From contig DHEF01000041.1 in NCBI GenBank assembly GCA_002399735.1, positions 39,213-70,657 of the forward strand: DNA of 31,445 nucleotides, in the 5' to 3' direction. The notes below the pieces were generated by a model that searched no databases, was not told where the DNA came from, and worked only from the letters and a program-made list of their open reading frames with translations. The position numbers and the translations under genes were made by a program. The stretch comes from Chitinophagaceae bacterium UBA4857 (GTDB lineage: Bacteria; Bacteroidota; Bacteroidia; Chitinophagales; Chitinophagaceae). Positions 16,091 through 24,439 of the stretch are shown piece by piece; the first letter of the stretch is position 1; every line of letters begins with the position of its first letter.

Positions 16091-16711
16091 TTAATTTGAA
16101 AGGAACTTTTTTATGGCTTCGCTGCGGGTACGTACATGCAGCTTTTCATAAATATTATGCGCATGCTTTTTTACTCCATCAATGGTGATGGCGAGTTTTG
16201 CCGCAATTTCTTTATATAAGAAACCATCCACTATTAATTCCAACACAATGCGTTCTTTTTCAGTCAGCTCACTAAGTTGTGATTTTTCTTCGGTGCGCTG
16301 AAAATAACTAATTACTTTTCGGGCAATTTCCGGCGACATGGGGGCTCCTCCATTATGCAATTCAGTTATATCTTCTATCAGGTAATCAAAAGATTGTTTC
16401 TTTAGCAGGTACCCGCCTGCTCCAGCTTTAATAGCTTTAAAAACCTTTTCATCATCGTTAAAGACGGTAAGTACTAAAAATTTTGCTTTAGGATATTTTG
16501 ATTTAATAGTAAAAATGGCTTCAATGCCTGACATGCCGGGTAAGTCGATATCCATTAAAGTAACATCGGGTAATAGCTCTTCGTATACCTCAATAAAGGC
16601 TTCGGCATTAGCAAAAGTACCAATACATGAAATGTTATCTGAATCGTCGGCAATAGTTTGTAGCGTTTGTGACATTATTTTCTGGTCGTCTACAATGCAA
16701 ATAGTAATCAT
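16091..16711 (-). CDS. NarL/FixJ-family response regulator with LuxR-type HTH
   Basis: A 206-aa cytoplasmic DNA-binding regulator. The receiver domain (about 1-120) shows the acidic pair in ICIVDDQK, phosphoacceptor Asp54 in VTLMDIDLPGMSG, the Thr in VLTVFND and the Lys in YLLKKQSF. A LuxR/GerE helix-turn-helix occupies about residues 142-205 (LTEKERIVLELIVDGFLYKE then IAAKLAITIDGVKKHAHNIY). Its ATG overlaps the TGA of the large kinase gene upstream as ATGA, so the two are translationally coupled and are almost certainly a cognate pair. The targets are unknown; inverted repeats in the divergent region upstream of the kinase are candidates. Confidence 0.95.
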   Translation of the reverse strand: MITICIVDDQKIMSQTLQTIADDSDNISCIGTFANAEAFIEVYEELLPDVTLMDIDLPGMSGIEAIFTIKSKYPKAKFLVLTVFNDDEKVFKAIKAGAGGYLLKKQSFDYLIEDITELHNGGAPMSPEIARKVISYFQRTEEKSQLSELTEKERIVLELIVDGFLYKEIAAKLAITIDGVKKHAHNIYEKLHVRTRSEAIKKFLSN

Positions 16712-19700
16712 ATCTTTTCTTTAATAATTTTAATATTTATTTGAGTACCCATGTTCGAAGAAAACTCAATAGTGCCCTTTAAATCGTTGATGCGTTTCCT
16801 GATATTTCCTAAACCGTTCCCGGCATTACTGATATAGGATGGTAGGCCAATGCCGTCATCAATAATATCAATGTATATAAATGTTTTATCTACATTACAG
16901 TTAATGCTGTAAGTATGTGCCTGTGAGTGTTTAACGGCATTATGAAAGGTTTCTTTTATTATTAATAACAGGTTTCGCTTTTGTATACCGTTTAGTGAAA
17001 AATCTTCATCCAGAATTTCATTTTCAAATTTTAATTTCATCGGCGATTCAATACGCTGCAGGTATTCTGCCATGTATAAACGTAAATAGGCCAGCATGCC
17101 TTGTAATGTATCCTCACTATGGTTCATCAACCAGATTATTTCACTCATCTGGTCAATTAGTTCACTTGATATTTTACCAATATTATCAAGTTTATTGGGT
17201 AGATTTTTTTGCTCCGGTTTTGCTAAAATACTTTTGCTTAATAGTTTAATTGATGTTAACCCGCTACCAAGATCGTCATGTAATTCTTTAGAAATACGCT
17301 CTCTTTCAGCTTTTAAAGCCAATTGCCTGGAGGTATTTATGCGTTGTTTTTCCAGTTTTTTTTGCAGATAGAACATGATAAAAAATGTAACCAATCCGGC
17401 AGACGCAAATACCGCAAGTGTTATAAACCATCCTGTTTTCCAGAAAGGTTTTTTTATGTAAAAGCTATACGTTATTTCATTTGCCATATCACCGGTATTC
17501 AACTCCTTTACCTTAAGTGCATATTTGCCGGGAGGTAAATTGGTATAACTTATTTCACTGTTGTTGCCCCCTATTATCCATTCTTTGTCCCAGCCTTGCA
17601 GTTGGTAAGCGTACTGAATATCACCGGGCGGATTATATAAAATACAACTGATTGAAAAGTGAAATGAGTTTTGATTGTATGTAAATTTTTCACCTGCAAT
17701 TAAAGAACCCGGCATAACGCCTTTATGAATTATTTGGTTATCATTTCTTATTTCAGCAAAGTAAAGTCTTCCGTCAAGCTTGCTTAAATGTGCCTGTTGG
17801 GCCAATACGGAAGTAATACCACTTGTGCCGCCAAAAAAAATATTACCAACTTTGTCAACCGTAATACTCCGGCTGTTAAAATCGCGGTTATCAAAAAGGT
17901 TAACAGAGGAGTAATTATAAATGCGCTGTTTGGTAATATCAAAGGCAATTATGCCGGCCGCTGAAGACATCCATAATACTTCACGTTTATCTATATGTCC
18001 GGCATAAAGAATATTACTTTGTATACCGGAGTTTTCCTGTTTAAAATGTTTAACATGGTTATAGTTACTGTCAAAAATATATAAACCGTTAGTACTAAGA
18101 ATATAAATATCATTGTTTTTGGCAATGTTAATTGACTTTACAGGAAGCCTGATAGGGGAAGGTGGAGTAAATTTTTGTTGTAGCTTTTGGCCTTCCAGAC
18201 TATACAGTGTAAAATTTCCTGTGCCTATAACAATTTTCTCGTTTTGTACACCAATGGCACTGATAAATGTATTGCCGGAAACCGAATCTAATATGGAGAA
18301 ATTAAAACCTGCATTTATATTACCAACTATACTGTAAAGTTTGTTATTAATACTATAGTAATATATATCGTCTCCGGCTTTTTTTATAATGGGCATTAAA
18401 TTAATGTCCGACCTTTCCTTGCTAAACTCCTTCTCATAAAAAAGTTTTGATATGCCGTCCGTAGGAAAATTATTTTTTAAAACAGTAAAGTCATTGGTAT
18501 TAATAATAGCCAGCTTTAAATTTTGATAGCAAATTATCCAGGCATAGTTGTCGTCTATTGTTTCAATAGACATTATATTATTATATTCTTCCGAAAGCTT
18601 TTTAAGCTGATAGTTTTGGGGATGTAAAACGGGGATACTAACCAAGCCGCCCAAATCAGTTACACCAAGTAAATTATTATCTTTTACAATCATTGAAAAG
18701 GCAGAGTTACTTACTGCACCGGGTAGCGGCAGATTGTTGAACAATGTTGCCTGAACATCGTAAGCTAAAACACCTCCATTAATGGACGTAATAAAAAAGC
18801 CATTATTGTTTTGGACAATATCATTATAAGTGGCTTCACTCATATTATTATGACCATGATTGGTAGTTAATACGGAGGCTTTTATTAAGTCGCCACTTGC
18901 GGTATGATAAATAAATAAACCTTTGGAGCCTGCGACCCATAAATTTTGTTGTGCGTCCATATCTGCATTACGTACGCCGTTTTTAAAATATTCGTTGGCT
19001 GGTATTTGTTTTCGCTCTATCAGGCGGTTGTTACTGCTGGCTAACCTATATATGGACTTACTGGTAAAAACGATGGTTTCGTTTTCCAGTTGTTTATTGA
19101 TAGTTATAAATCCGCGATTGTCTGCCTCAAGCAAAACAGTATCTGTTTTAAATGTAGTAATGTTTACAGATAATAAATAGCCACTGTTGGTATAATAGTA
19201 ATGAAAAGGATATGTATGTTTGTTTACAATATTTATTTTTTGGTTCTCATCTTCCAGTATTATTTTTTTTACCTCCTGTAAATTATTATTTAGTACAACG
19301 ATATAGTTGTCAACTCTGGCGAGTATATTTTTTTTAATGGCATCAAAACCTATAATGCGAACGTAAGCACCTGATCTTAATGTAGGTTGTTGTGTGGGTT
19401 TGTTTACCTGATAATTATTATAGTTAAAAATATAAAAACCATTATTGCTGCTAATCAGCATACTATCCCTATTCAACTGTAAAAAGCTATGAGGGTAGTC
19501 GCCTAAATAATAGTTTGTCTGTGTATCGTGTAAAGGGAGGTTACTGAATTTTTGCCCATTAAAAATACTTACTCCATAATAGTTGCTCACCCAAAGAAAT
19601 CCATAGCTATCCGTATACATTCTTGAGCATCCGTTGGAAGCAAGATTATCAGCAGTTGTATATTGTTTGAATTTTAGTTGTTCGTAGTTATAAAGTTGAG

Positions 19701-19779
19701 CACTAACATTGTTTTTTATGCTTAATAGGATCACAATGCTAATAAGCAGAATTTTGTATTGATATACTATATTATACAT
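16708..19779 (-). CDS. Membrane sensor histidine kinase with two-component propeller and Y_Y_Y domains
   Basis: A 1023-aa kinase. A signal sequence (MYNIVYQYKILLISIVILLS then NNVSAQ) exports a large sensor region. Reg_prop propeller blades run through about residue 690, for example NLASNGCSRMYTDSYGFLWV and AGHIDKREVLWMSSAAGIIA. A Y_Y_Y domain follows at about 705-770 (YAYQLQGWDKEWIIGG, YTNLPPGKYALKVKE). A single membrane helix lies at about 783-805. The cytoplasmic part has a HisKA_3 dimerisation domain with His834 in ELHDDLGSGLTS and an HATPase_c domain (NLLLIIKETFHNAVKHSQ, DDGIGLPSY, GNGLGNIRKRIND). Unlike the hybrid sensors common in Bacteroidota it has no receiver or AraC domain; the coupled NarL-type regulator fills that role. 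No polysaccharide utilisation genes are adjacent, so the signal is unknown. Confidence 0.95.
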   Translation of the reverse strand: MYNIVYQYKILLISIVILLSIKNNVSAQLYNYEQLKFKQYTTADNLASNGCSRMYTDSYGFLWVSNYYGVSIFNGQKFSNLPLHDTQTNYYLGDYPHSFLQLNRDSMLISSNNGFYIFNYNNYQVNKPTQQPTLRSGAYVRIIGFDAIKKNILARVDNYIVVLNNNLQEVKKIILEDENQKINIVNKHTYPFHYYYTNSGYLLSVNITTFKTDTVLLEADNRGFITINKQLENETIVFTSKSIYRLASSNNRLIERKQIPANEYFKNGVRNADMDAQQNLWVAGSKGLFIYHTASGDLIKASVLTTNHGHNNMSEATYNDIVQNNNGFFITSINGGVLAYDVQATLFNNLPLPGAVSNSAFSMIVKDNNLLGVTDLGGLVSIPVLHPQNYQLKKLSEEYNNIMSIETIDDNYAWIICYQNLKLAIINTNDFTVLKNNFPTDGISKLFYEKEFSKERSDINLMPIIKKAGDDIYYYSINNKLYSIVGNINAGFNFSILDSVSGNTFISAIGVQNEKIVIGTGNFTLYSLEGQKLQQKFTPPSPIRLPVKSINIAKNNDIYILSTNGLYIFDSNYNHVKHFKQENSGIQSNILYAGHIDKREVLWMSSAAGIIAFDITKQRIYNYSSVNLFDNRDFNSRSITVDKVGNIFFGGTSGITSVLAQQAHLSKLDGRLYFAEIRNDNQIIHKGVMPGSLIAGEKFTYNQNSFHFSISCILYNPPGDIQYAYQLQGWDKEWIIGGNNSEISYTNLPPGKYALKVKELNTGDMANEITYSFYIKKPFWKTGWFITLAVFASAGLVTFFIMFYLQKKLEKQRINTSRQLALKAERERISKELHDDLGSGLTSIKLLSKSILAKPEQKNLPNKLDNIGKISSELIDQMSEIIWLMNHSEDTLQGMLAYLRLYMAEYLQRIESPMKLKFENEILDEDFSLNGIQKRNLLLIIKETFHNAVKHSQAHTYSINCNVDKTFIYIDIIDDGIGLPSYISNAGNGLGNIRKRINDLKGTIEFSSNMGTQINIKIIKEKI

Positions 19780-19794
19780 AAGTATTAATACTTA
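19779..19794. promoter_or_regulatory. Perfect 16-bp palindrome at the kinase start codon
   Basis: TAAGTATTAATACTTA is fully palindromic and includes the first base of the kinase start codon (minus strand). It could be an operator controlling the kinase-regulator operon, perhaps by its own regulator. AT-rich sequence makes chance occurrence possible. Confidence 0.4.
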
Positions 19795-19838
19795 ATAGTT
19801 GTTAATTGCAAAGTAAAAGCTACTGTTATATTTCTATA

Positions 19839-19854
19839 GTACACTTTTGTGTAC
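19839..19854. promoter_or_regulatory. Inverted repeat GTACAC-4-GTGTAC
   Basis: GTACACTTTTGTGTAC has perfect 6-bp arms with a 4-base centre, about 60 bases upstream of the minus-strand kinase start. It has the form of a dimer-binding site. Confidence 0.4.
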
Positions 19855-19904
19855 CCCTCCTCTAATTTAAAGTAAAATTTTCGCTTTTTTTAACTGATCC
19901 AAAC

Positions 19905-19924
19905 GTTTGCATTACAGTGCAAAC
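19905..19924. promoter_or_regulatory. Inverted repeat GTTTGCA-6-TGCAAAC
   Basis: Perfect 7-bp arms (19905-19911 and 19918-19924) with a 6-base centre. Spacing and size fit a helix-turn-helix dimer site. Confidence 0.4.
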
Positions 19925-20152
19925 TGTTGCCTACACAAAAGAGTAGTACGGATGGGTCTTTTAGCATAGTAAGTTTGTGTAACAAATGCAAGGGAAATAT
20001 TGCTGACCATCAAATTTGTATTTGTAAAATCTGTACACTACCACCTTTACTAATTGTTGAAAAGAGACTTCATAATCTCGAACCGGTGATTGAAAACTTG
20101 AACTAATGTTAAACTAGTGAAAAGAAAACAAACCCCAAAAAAAACAAAAAAA

Positions 20153-20878
20153 ATGGAACGTGTATTTCAACCCCAGTCAATCGGTTTCTTACCCGATGTG
20201 ACAAACAGAAGGGAACACCAATTTTACTTTCATGAAGATGCTGTGTCAGATAGACAAGGTAACTCAGGACGCGACATACTTATCCAGGAAAATGAACGTA
20301 CTCGCCTGGGACAAGAGTTACATGATAGTGTGAATCCCTTTTTGGCAGTCGCAAAATTGTATATCGAACAGTTACAAACACAATCTGATCAAGAAAGTTT
20401 TGCCAAAAAGCAATCTATCAATGCAATCCTATTGGCTATTGAAACCATCCGGAATATATCTTCCACCATGGCGATTGCACAAAAAATGGATCGTTCATTA
20501 TATGACTTAATGGATGAATTTCTTATGCAAATTCAAGGTGCCGACTTATTTGATATCGAATTTGCTATCAAAGGGAAAAAAGAGATTTGTGCATTGTCTG
20601 ACGAATATAAAATAACGCTCTACCGTATTTTACAAGAGCAGTTGAACAACACTATAAAATACAGTAAGGCCAGTTTAGTTAAAGTTATTTTATCTGCAAC
20701 AAAAACACATGTGTGTTTAAGTATAGAAGATAACGGTGTCGGATTTGCTTATAATGATAAAAAAAGTGGCATCGGTCTTAAAAATATCGAAAACCGTGTA
20801 GCCGGTTTAAAAGGGAATGTTCAAATTAAAAGCCAACCTAAGGAAGGCTGTTTGTTGACCATCACCTTACCCATCTAA
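20153..20878 (+). CDS. Soluble orphan histidine kinase (NarL-partner type)
   Basis: A 241-aa protein from ATG 20153; a GTG at 20117 is in frame but would add only a Lys-rich leader. A HisKA_3-like segment has ENERTRLGQELHDSVNPFLA with His57. The HATPase_c domain has an N-box-like EQLNNTIKYSK, DNGVGFAYND and GIGLKNIENRVAGLKG. There is no membrane helix and no recognisable sensor domain; the 45 residues before the kinase core match nothing I know. HDSVNPF differs from the more usual HDNVNQ of related Bacteroidota kinases. No regulator gene follows in the same direction. It may phosphorylate the nearby divergent NarL-type regulator or a distant partner (inference). Confidence 0.88.
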   Translation: MERVFQPQSIGFLPDVTNRREHQFYFHEDAVSDRQGNSGRDILIQENERTRLGQELHDSVNPFLAVAKLYIEQLQTQSDQESFAKKQSINAILLAIETIRNISSTMAIAQKMDRSLYDLMDEFLMQIQGADLFDIEFAIKGKKEICALSDEYKITLYRILQEQLNNTIKYSKASLVKVILSATKTHVCLSIEDNGVGFAYNDKKSGIGLKNIENRVAGLKGNVQIKSQPKEGCLLTITLPI

Positions 20879-21390
20879 TTAAATTTTTTGCAGATATCCT
20901 ACGAATAAACCATGGACGACAGAAAAACCCGCATCCTTTATTGAAAAACACCAATTTTTTAATCCGAGAATCCTGAGTTTTAAACCAAACTTTAATCCGT
21001 ATCCTTAAAAAACAACTAAACCAATTTGTTAACTTTTAAAATTCGTAAACAAATCAAAGCCCGTTCTTTAATCCAAATTAAATCCTTTTAAAAAACACAA
21101 TCCAGTTATGATGTGAAAAACCATGAAATGAATTTTTAAACCTTTAAACCTTGATTTGTCCAAAACTATTGGACTTCTGTGAAAGCCAAATCCTATGTGA
21201 ATCCTGTTTTTTTATTCTATGAATTACAAATGAGTCAGTTTTGCTGTGTGTTTATCCTAGTCATTGAAAAACCAATCGATATTAGTTAAAAAGTTTTATG
21301 TCTTTTTAGCTAATAATTTATAAATAAACATTTGAGGGTAAACATAAAAATCCAATACCATGTAAAAACCACTGTACTCTTTAAAAGACA
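20879..21390. other. Gene-free stretch with ATCC-rich degenerate repeats
   Basis: No intact gene on either strand. CTTTAATCC followed by ATCCTT and AAAAAACA appears at 20990-21014 and again at 21066-21097 with an insertion. ATCC words are scattered through the whole stretch. At 20912-20944 a very short frame encodes MDDRKTRILY, which resembles the first residues of a receiver domain and may be the relic of a response regulator gene. Confidence 0.5.
20912..20944 (+). pseudogene. Possible relic of a response regulator start
   Basis: A 10-residue frame MDDRKTRILY ends at TGA, 33 bases after the orphan kinase. NarL-type regulators often begin with a similar phrase (K-x-R-I-L then two acidic residues). 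No later receiver motifs could be found in any frame downstream. The match is short and may be chance. Confidence 0.15.
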
Positions 21391-21420
21391 AACATCCTCT
21401 TGTTTCTACAAGAGGATGTT
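21391..21420 (-). terminator. Terminator of the M28 peptidase operon
   Basis: AACATCCTCTTG (21391-21402) pairs perfectly with CAAGAGGATGTT (21409-21420) around a 6-base loop. In the minus direction the tail reads TGTCTTTT. It lies 12 bases after the stop of the minus-strand gene. Confidence 0.85.
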
Positions 21421-21432
21421 CTGTATTGTTTA

Positions 21433-22728
21433 TTATTCTACAGGTCTGTTAATGCCACCCACTTTAAAACTTTCATTGGTAAAGGGTTGTAAGGCAATTG
21501 CAATGCCCTTAATAATCGTATTCAGATTTGAAAAATCAATTCTTTTAATATCATCGCAAGGTTCGTGATAACACTTTTCATCATCATCGCTGGCCATAAT
21601 GGTGTGGGCTGCAATACCTTTTTGGGCAAAAGGAAAATTATCGCTTCGTTGAAATAATCGTTTTTCTACATCAGGCTCTCTAATTACTTTTAAACCCGCT
21701 TTATTAAGTTCTTTTGACAGCAATGAAGGTAATGCAGAGTATTCCTCGCCGGTAATAAATACTTTGTTTTTGCCAAACTGATTTACGCCCAGCATTTCTA
21801 AATTAAACATCGCCACTACTTTTTTAGTATCAAGTTCTCTGCTAAAAGCTTCTGCCCCCAATAGACCAAGTTCCTCTCCGGAAAAGGCGCAAAACAGAAT
21901 GGTTCTTTCATTGTTTTGCTGTAGCGAAAAATGTTTGGCCAACTGTAACAAAGCCGTGGTCCCCGATGCATTATCATTAGCGCCGTTCATAATACTATCT
22001 TTCTTTTTCTTAGTTTCAAATACGCCTTCATGGTCATAGTGGGCCGATATGATAATAACTTCCTCCGGTTTTGTTTTCCCTTTTATTTGGCCAACTACAT
22101 TGTACTGCAACATGCGGTATGTTTTTGTATTGGCTGTCAGCGTAATTGTAGTAGGTGCAGTATTTGCATGTACCAGTATTACATTGTTTTGTAACCCTTT
22201 AGTTGGCATAATAAAATCCTTGGGTAGCTTTCTTCCATCGGCAGTTAAATAACTGGTCCATACAATTAGCGGCGCAGGAGCGTCTTTGTATTTTTCTAAA
22301 ACGTCATTACTAAAAGCTTCGTCAAGCTGCACTATGGTAAAGTCTGTTATTTGTTGTGGCGCATACCATCCGGGCTTTACATTAAAAAAAACATATTCCG
22401 ATTTTGGTACTACCCGGCCGTTATAAGTTAGTATATCCTTTAATGCCAGGCTGCTACCGCCAAAAGGTTGAAAAGGGATATAATAAGACGGTTCGGCTAC
22501 AAATGTACCTAAACCATTTTCAGAAAAATAATTACCAATATACTTAGCAGCAGTTAATAGCTCTGGCCGGCCATTGCCCCGGCCTTTTAATTCGTCCGAT
22601 GCGAGGTAACTTAAAATTTTTTTTGTTTCCTGAAGGCCTATACTGCTGTCAGCTATTTGCGCACGAATAAATGGCGACACAATAAACTGTGCCGCCATTA
22701 ATAAAAGCGTTATTTTATGTAATCGCAT
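21433..22728 (-). CDS. Secreted M28-family zinc metallopeptidase (second of a tandem pair)
   Basis: A 431-aa protein with signal peptide MRLHKITLLLMAAQFIVSPF (cleavage near RAQ). The M28 catalytic domain shows the zinc ligands in order: His in ISAHYDHEG, Asp in GANDNASGT, the Glu pair in FSGEELGLLGAEAF, Glu in FNLEMLGVNQ and His in CYHEPCDDI. Family members are aminopeptidases or carboxypeptidases acting on exported substrates, here probably in the periplasm or outside the cell. The fourth ligand position, usually Asp in aminopeptidases, is Glu in both tandem copies. The start lies only 2 bases after the stop of the upstream paralogue, so the pair is one operon. Similarity between the copies suggests duplication. 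Confidence 0.93.
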   Translation of the reverse strand: MRLHKITLLLMAAQFIVSPFIRAQIADSSIGLQETKKILSYLASDELKGRGNGRPELLTAAKYIGNYFSENGLGTFVAEPSYYIPFQPFGGSSLALKDILTYNGRVVPKSEYVFFNVKPGWYAPQQITDFTIVQLDEAFSNDVLEKYKDAPAPLIVWTSYLTADGRKLPKDFIMPTKGLQNNVILVHANTAPTTITLTANTKTYRMLQYNVVGQIKGKTKPEEVIIISAHYDHEGVFETKKKKDSIMNGANDNASGTTALLQLAKHFSLQQNNERTILFCAFSGEELGLLGAEAFSRELDTKKVVAMFNLEMLGVNQFGKNKVFITGEEYSALPSLLSKELNKAGLKVIREPDVEKRLFQRSDNFPFAQKGIAAHTIMASDDDEKCYHEPCDDIKRIDFSNLNTIIKGIAIALQPFTNESFKVGGINRPVE

Positions 22729-22730
22729 TG

Positions 22731-24023
22731 TTATCTTAATTCACTTACATTAACTCTTGACGGAGAATCTTTGCCACTAATAATACTTTTGGCACTAATA
22801 GCAATTGATTTAATAATCATAGCCATATTCTCCAGATCAAGTGTTTCTACATGATCGCTAGGTTTATGATAATGCGGCTCAATATCCATTTTAGAAGTAG
22901 AAATAGTATGAGCAGGTACTCCTAAACGTGCAAGTGTAGCATTATCCGATCGGTAAAACAATTGTTGCTCCGTATAAGGGTCAGGATGAAAAGTAAAACC
23001 GGTACCTTTTAAGTTTTCTTGTAATATTTTGCCCATATCCGTTTTTTCATAACCGGTAATGTAAGCACTGTTTTTACCCCATTTGCTATCCGTGCCAATC
23101 ATTTCAATATTACTCATGGCCATTACTTTAGCCGGGTCTAATTGTTGCGAAAAATATCTTGAACCATAACCGCCCACTTCTTCGGCCGTAAATGCTGCAA
23201 AAATGATACTGCGTTCGTTATTGTTTAATGCTTTAAAATATTTAGCCAATAATATTACGGCCGTTGTACCTGCTGCGTCATCATTGGCGCCGTTGTAAAT
23301 GGAGTCACCGTCAACAGCCTTGCCTATACCAATATGGTCGTAGTGGCCTGAAAAAATAACATACTCGTCTTTTTTCGATTTACCTGGTAAGTAACCTACC
23401 ACGTTCGCTAATTTTTTTTCTTCTACATCCTGTGTTACCGTAAAGTTATAGCTATCTGCTTTACTGCCTAATACCAACACTATGCTGTTGTCGGCTTTAA
23501 ACATACTGCGTTTAAAATAAGTTAAACGTGGAAAAATTTTGTTGAAAGAGGTGTCTATCCAAACAATCAGGTTTTCTTTAGATGTTGCATATTCACTTAC
23601 CAAAGCAGAAATATTATCGCCACTGTTTATGGAAACCGATTTGTAACCCGACCCTTGGTTAATATTTAAACTTGGCTGCGTACTAATAAAAATAACATTC
23701 TTCACATCAAAAGTTGCACCGTTAACGGTTGCACTGGCCTCCTTTTGTTTGGGGCTAATCATGGCAAAACTTTGCAAGTAGCTTCCGTTTTTTTCCATGC
23801 TTTGTAATCCCGCTTTTTTAAATTCGGCAGCAATAAAGTCAGCGGCTTTATCTATTTCGGGACTAAATGTTTTACGGCCTTTCATTTCGTCCGATGCCAA
23901 AAAACTAATAATGCGTTTTGTTTCTTTTACATTAATAATCTTATCAATCTGCTGACCAATTGCCGATGCCGAAATACATGCACCAATTGCGACCATTGTT
24001 ACGTAACGTGTTAATTGCTTCAT
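22731..24023 (-). CDS. Secreted M28-family zinc metallopeptidase (first of a tandem pair)
   Basis: A 430-aa protein with signal peptide MKQLTRYVTMVAIGACISAS (cleavage near AIGQ). A shared opening phrase, ETKRIISFLASDEMKGR, is also seen in the second copy as ETKKILSYLASDELKGR. The M28 domain has His in FSGHYDHIG, Asp in GANDDAAGTT, Glu pair in FTAEEVGGYG, Glu in SNIEMIGTDS and His in HYHKPSDHVE. Between signal peptide and catalytic core lies an inserted region of about 150 residues (PA-like position) that differs most between the copies. It is the first gene of a two-gene operon. Its upstream region carries a degenerate tandem repeat. Substrate specificity cannot be predicted. Confidence 0.93.
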   Translation of the reverse strand: MKQLTRYVTMVAIGACISASAIGQQIDKIINVKETKRIISFLASDEMKGRKTFSPEIDKAADFIAAEFKKAGLQSMEKNGSYLQSFAMISPKQKEASATVNGATFDVKNVIFISTQPSLNINQGSGYKSVSINSGDNISALVSEYATSKENLIVWIDTSFNKIFPRLTYFKRSMFKADNSIVLVLGSKADSYNFTVTQDVEEKKLANVVGYLPGKSKKDEYVIFSGHYDHIGIGKAVDGDSIYNGANDDAAGTTAVILLAKYFKALNNNERSIIFAAFTAEEVGGYGSRYFSQQLDPAKVMAMSNIEMIGTDSKWGKNSAYITGYEKTDMGKILQENLKGTGFTFHPDPYTEQQLFYRSDNATLARLGVPAHTISTSKMDIEPHYHKPSDHVETLDLENMAMIIKSIAISAKSIISGKDSPSRVNVSELR

Positions 24024-24050
24024 ACAATCTTTAAGTTGTTATATTTTTTT

Positions 24051-24189
24051 AAGTTCCAAAAGTTCAATGTGAAAGAAGTTCCAAAGGTTCAAAGTTTAAA
24101 TAGTTCCAGAAGTTCAATGTTCAAAGGTTCAAGGTTGTCGTGATGTAGAAGTTCCAAAGGTTCAAAGTTCAAATGTTCAATGTTGTCGA
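24051..24189. repeat. Degenerate tandem repeat (AGTTCCAAAGGTTCAA type)
   Basis: About 140 bases made of GTTCCAA, GTTCAAA and GTTCAATGT phrases. A 22-base stretch (beginning GAAGTTCCAAAGGTTCAAAG) is repeated exactly at 24075-24096 and 24148-24169, and GTTCAATGT.. GTTGTCG phrases recur. It starts 28 bases upstream of the first M28 gene. Confidence 0.75.
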
Positions 24190-24252
24190 GCAAGAGTTTA
24201 GTTTCTTATCTCTATACTAAATACTTTATACCGAAAACTTTTTTTATGTTAT
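24190..24252. other. Short spacer between repeats
   Basis: AT-rich sequence between the tandem repeat and element copy E. No gene or regulatory site recognised; together these fill the whole 416-base gap between the M28 operon and the LytTR regulator. Confidence 0.4.
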
Positions 24253-24376
24253 CAGCTGTATTACTACTATCATCGTCCCTTGCGATCCGATAGGATCGGG
24301 ATTTAATTTATTTCCAGTGGAAATGAATTAAAGACTATCTCTTGTACTGTAACAATTCTATTCAGCATTATGCAAG
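24253..24376 (+). repeat. Dispersed intergenic element, copy E (longer form)
   Basis: Begins CAGCTGTATTACTACTATCA, then TCGTC and TTGCGA as in the other copies. An insert follows with two hairpins: CGATCC/GGATCG (24283-24298) and AATTTATTTCC/GGAAATGAATT (24305-24329, one wobble). The 23-base block shared with copy A (24319-24341) comes next, then CTGTAACAATTCTATTCAGC and ATTATGCAAG. Copy E links the two halves seen separately elsewhere. Confidence 0.7.
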
Positions 24377-24399
24377 ATGCTTTAAATATGCAACAGCTA

Positions 24400-24438
24400 T
24401 AATTGTCTAATTATCTAATTTTCAAATTGGCTAATTAT
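24400..24438. repeat. AT-rich AATT-phrase repeat, copy 3
   Basis: AATTGTCTAATTATCTAATT then TTCAAATTGGCTAATTAT; same style as 145-178 and 14494-14534. It runs up to the stop of the LytTR regulator. Confidence 0.55.
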
Positions 24439-24439
24439 A

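Larger units (their letters stand above)
19780..20152. other. Divergent regulatory region between two kinase genes
   Basis: Gene-free. It holds three perfect inverted repeats: 19779-19794, GTACAC/GTGTAC (19839-19854) and GTTTGCA/TGCAAAC (19905-19924). A TAAGTTTG -7-like box lies at 19970-19977, pointing to the plus-strand kinase and implying a leader of about 170 bases. No canonical -33 is seen on either strand. Confidence 0.5.

Noticed and set aside
24051..24189. The GTTCCAA/GTTCAAA array as a possible CRISPR
   Set aside because: Units are short, degenerate and contiguous, without regular unique spacers, and no cas gene is in the window.
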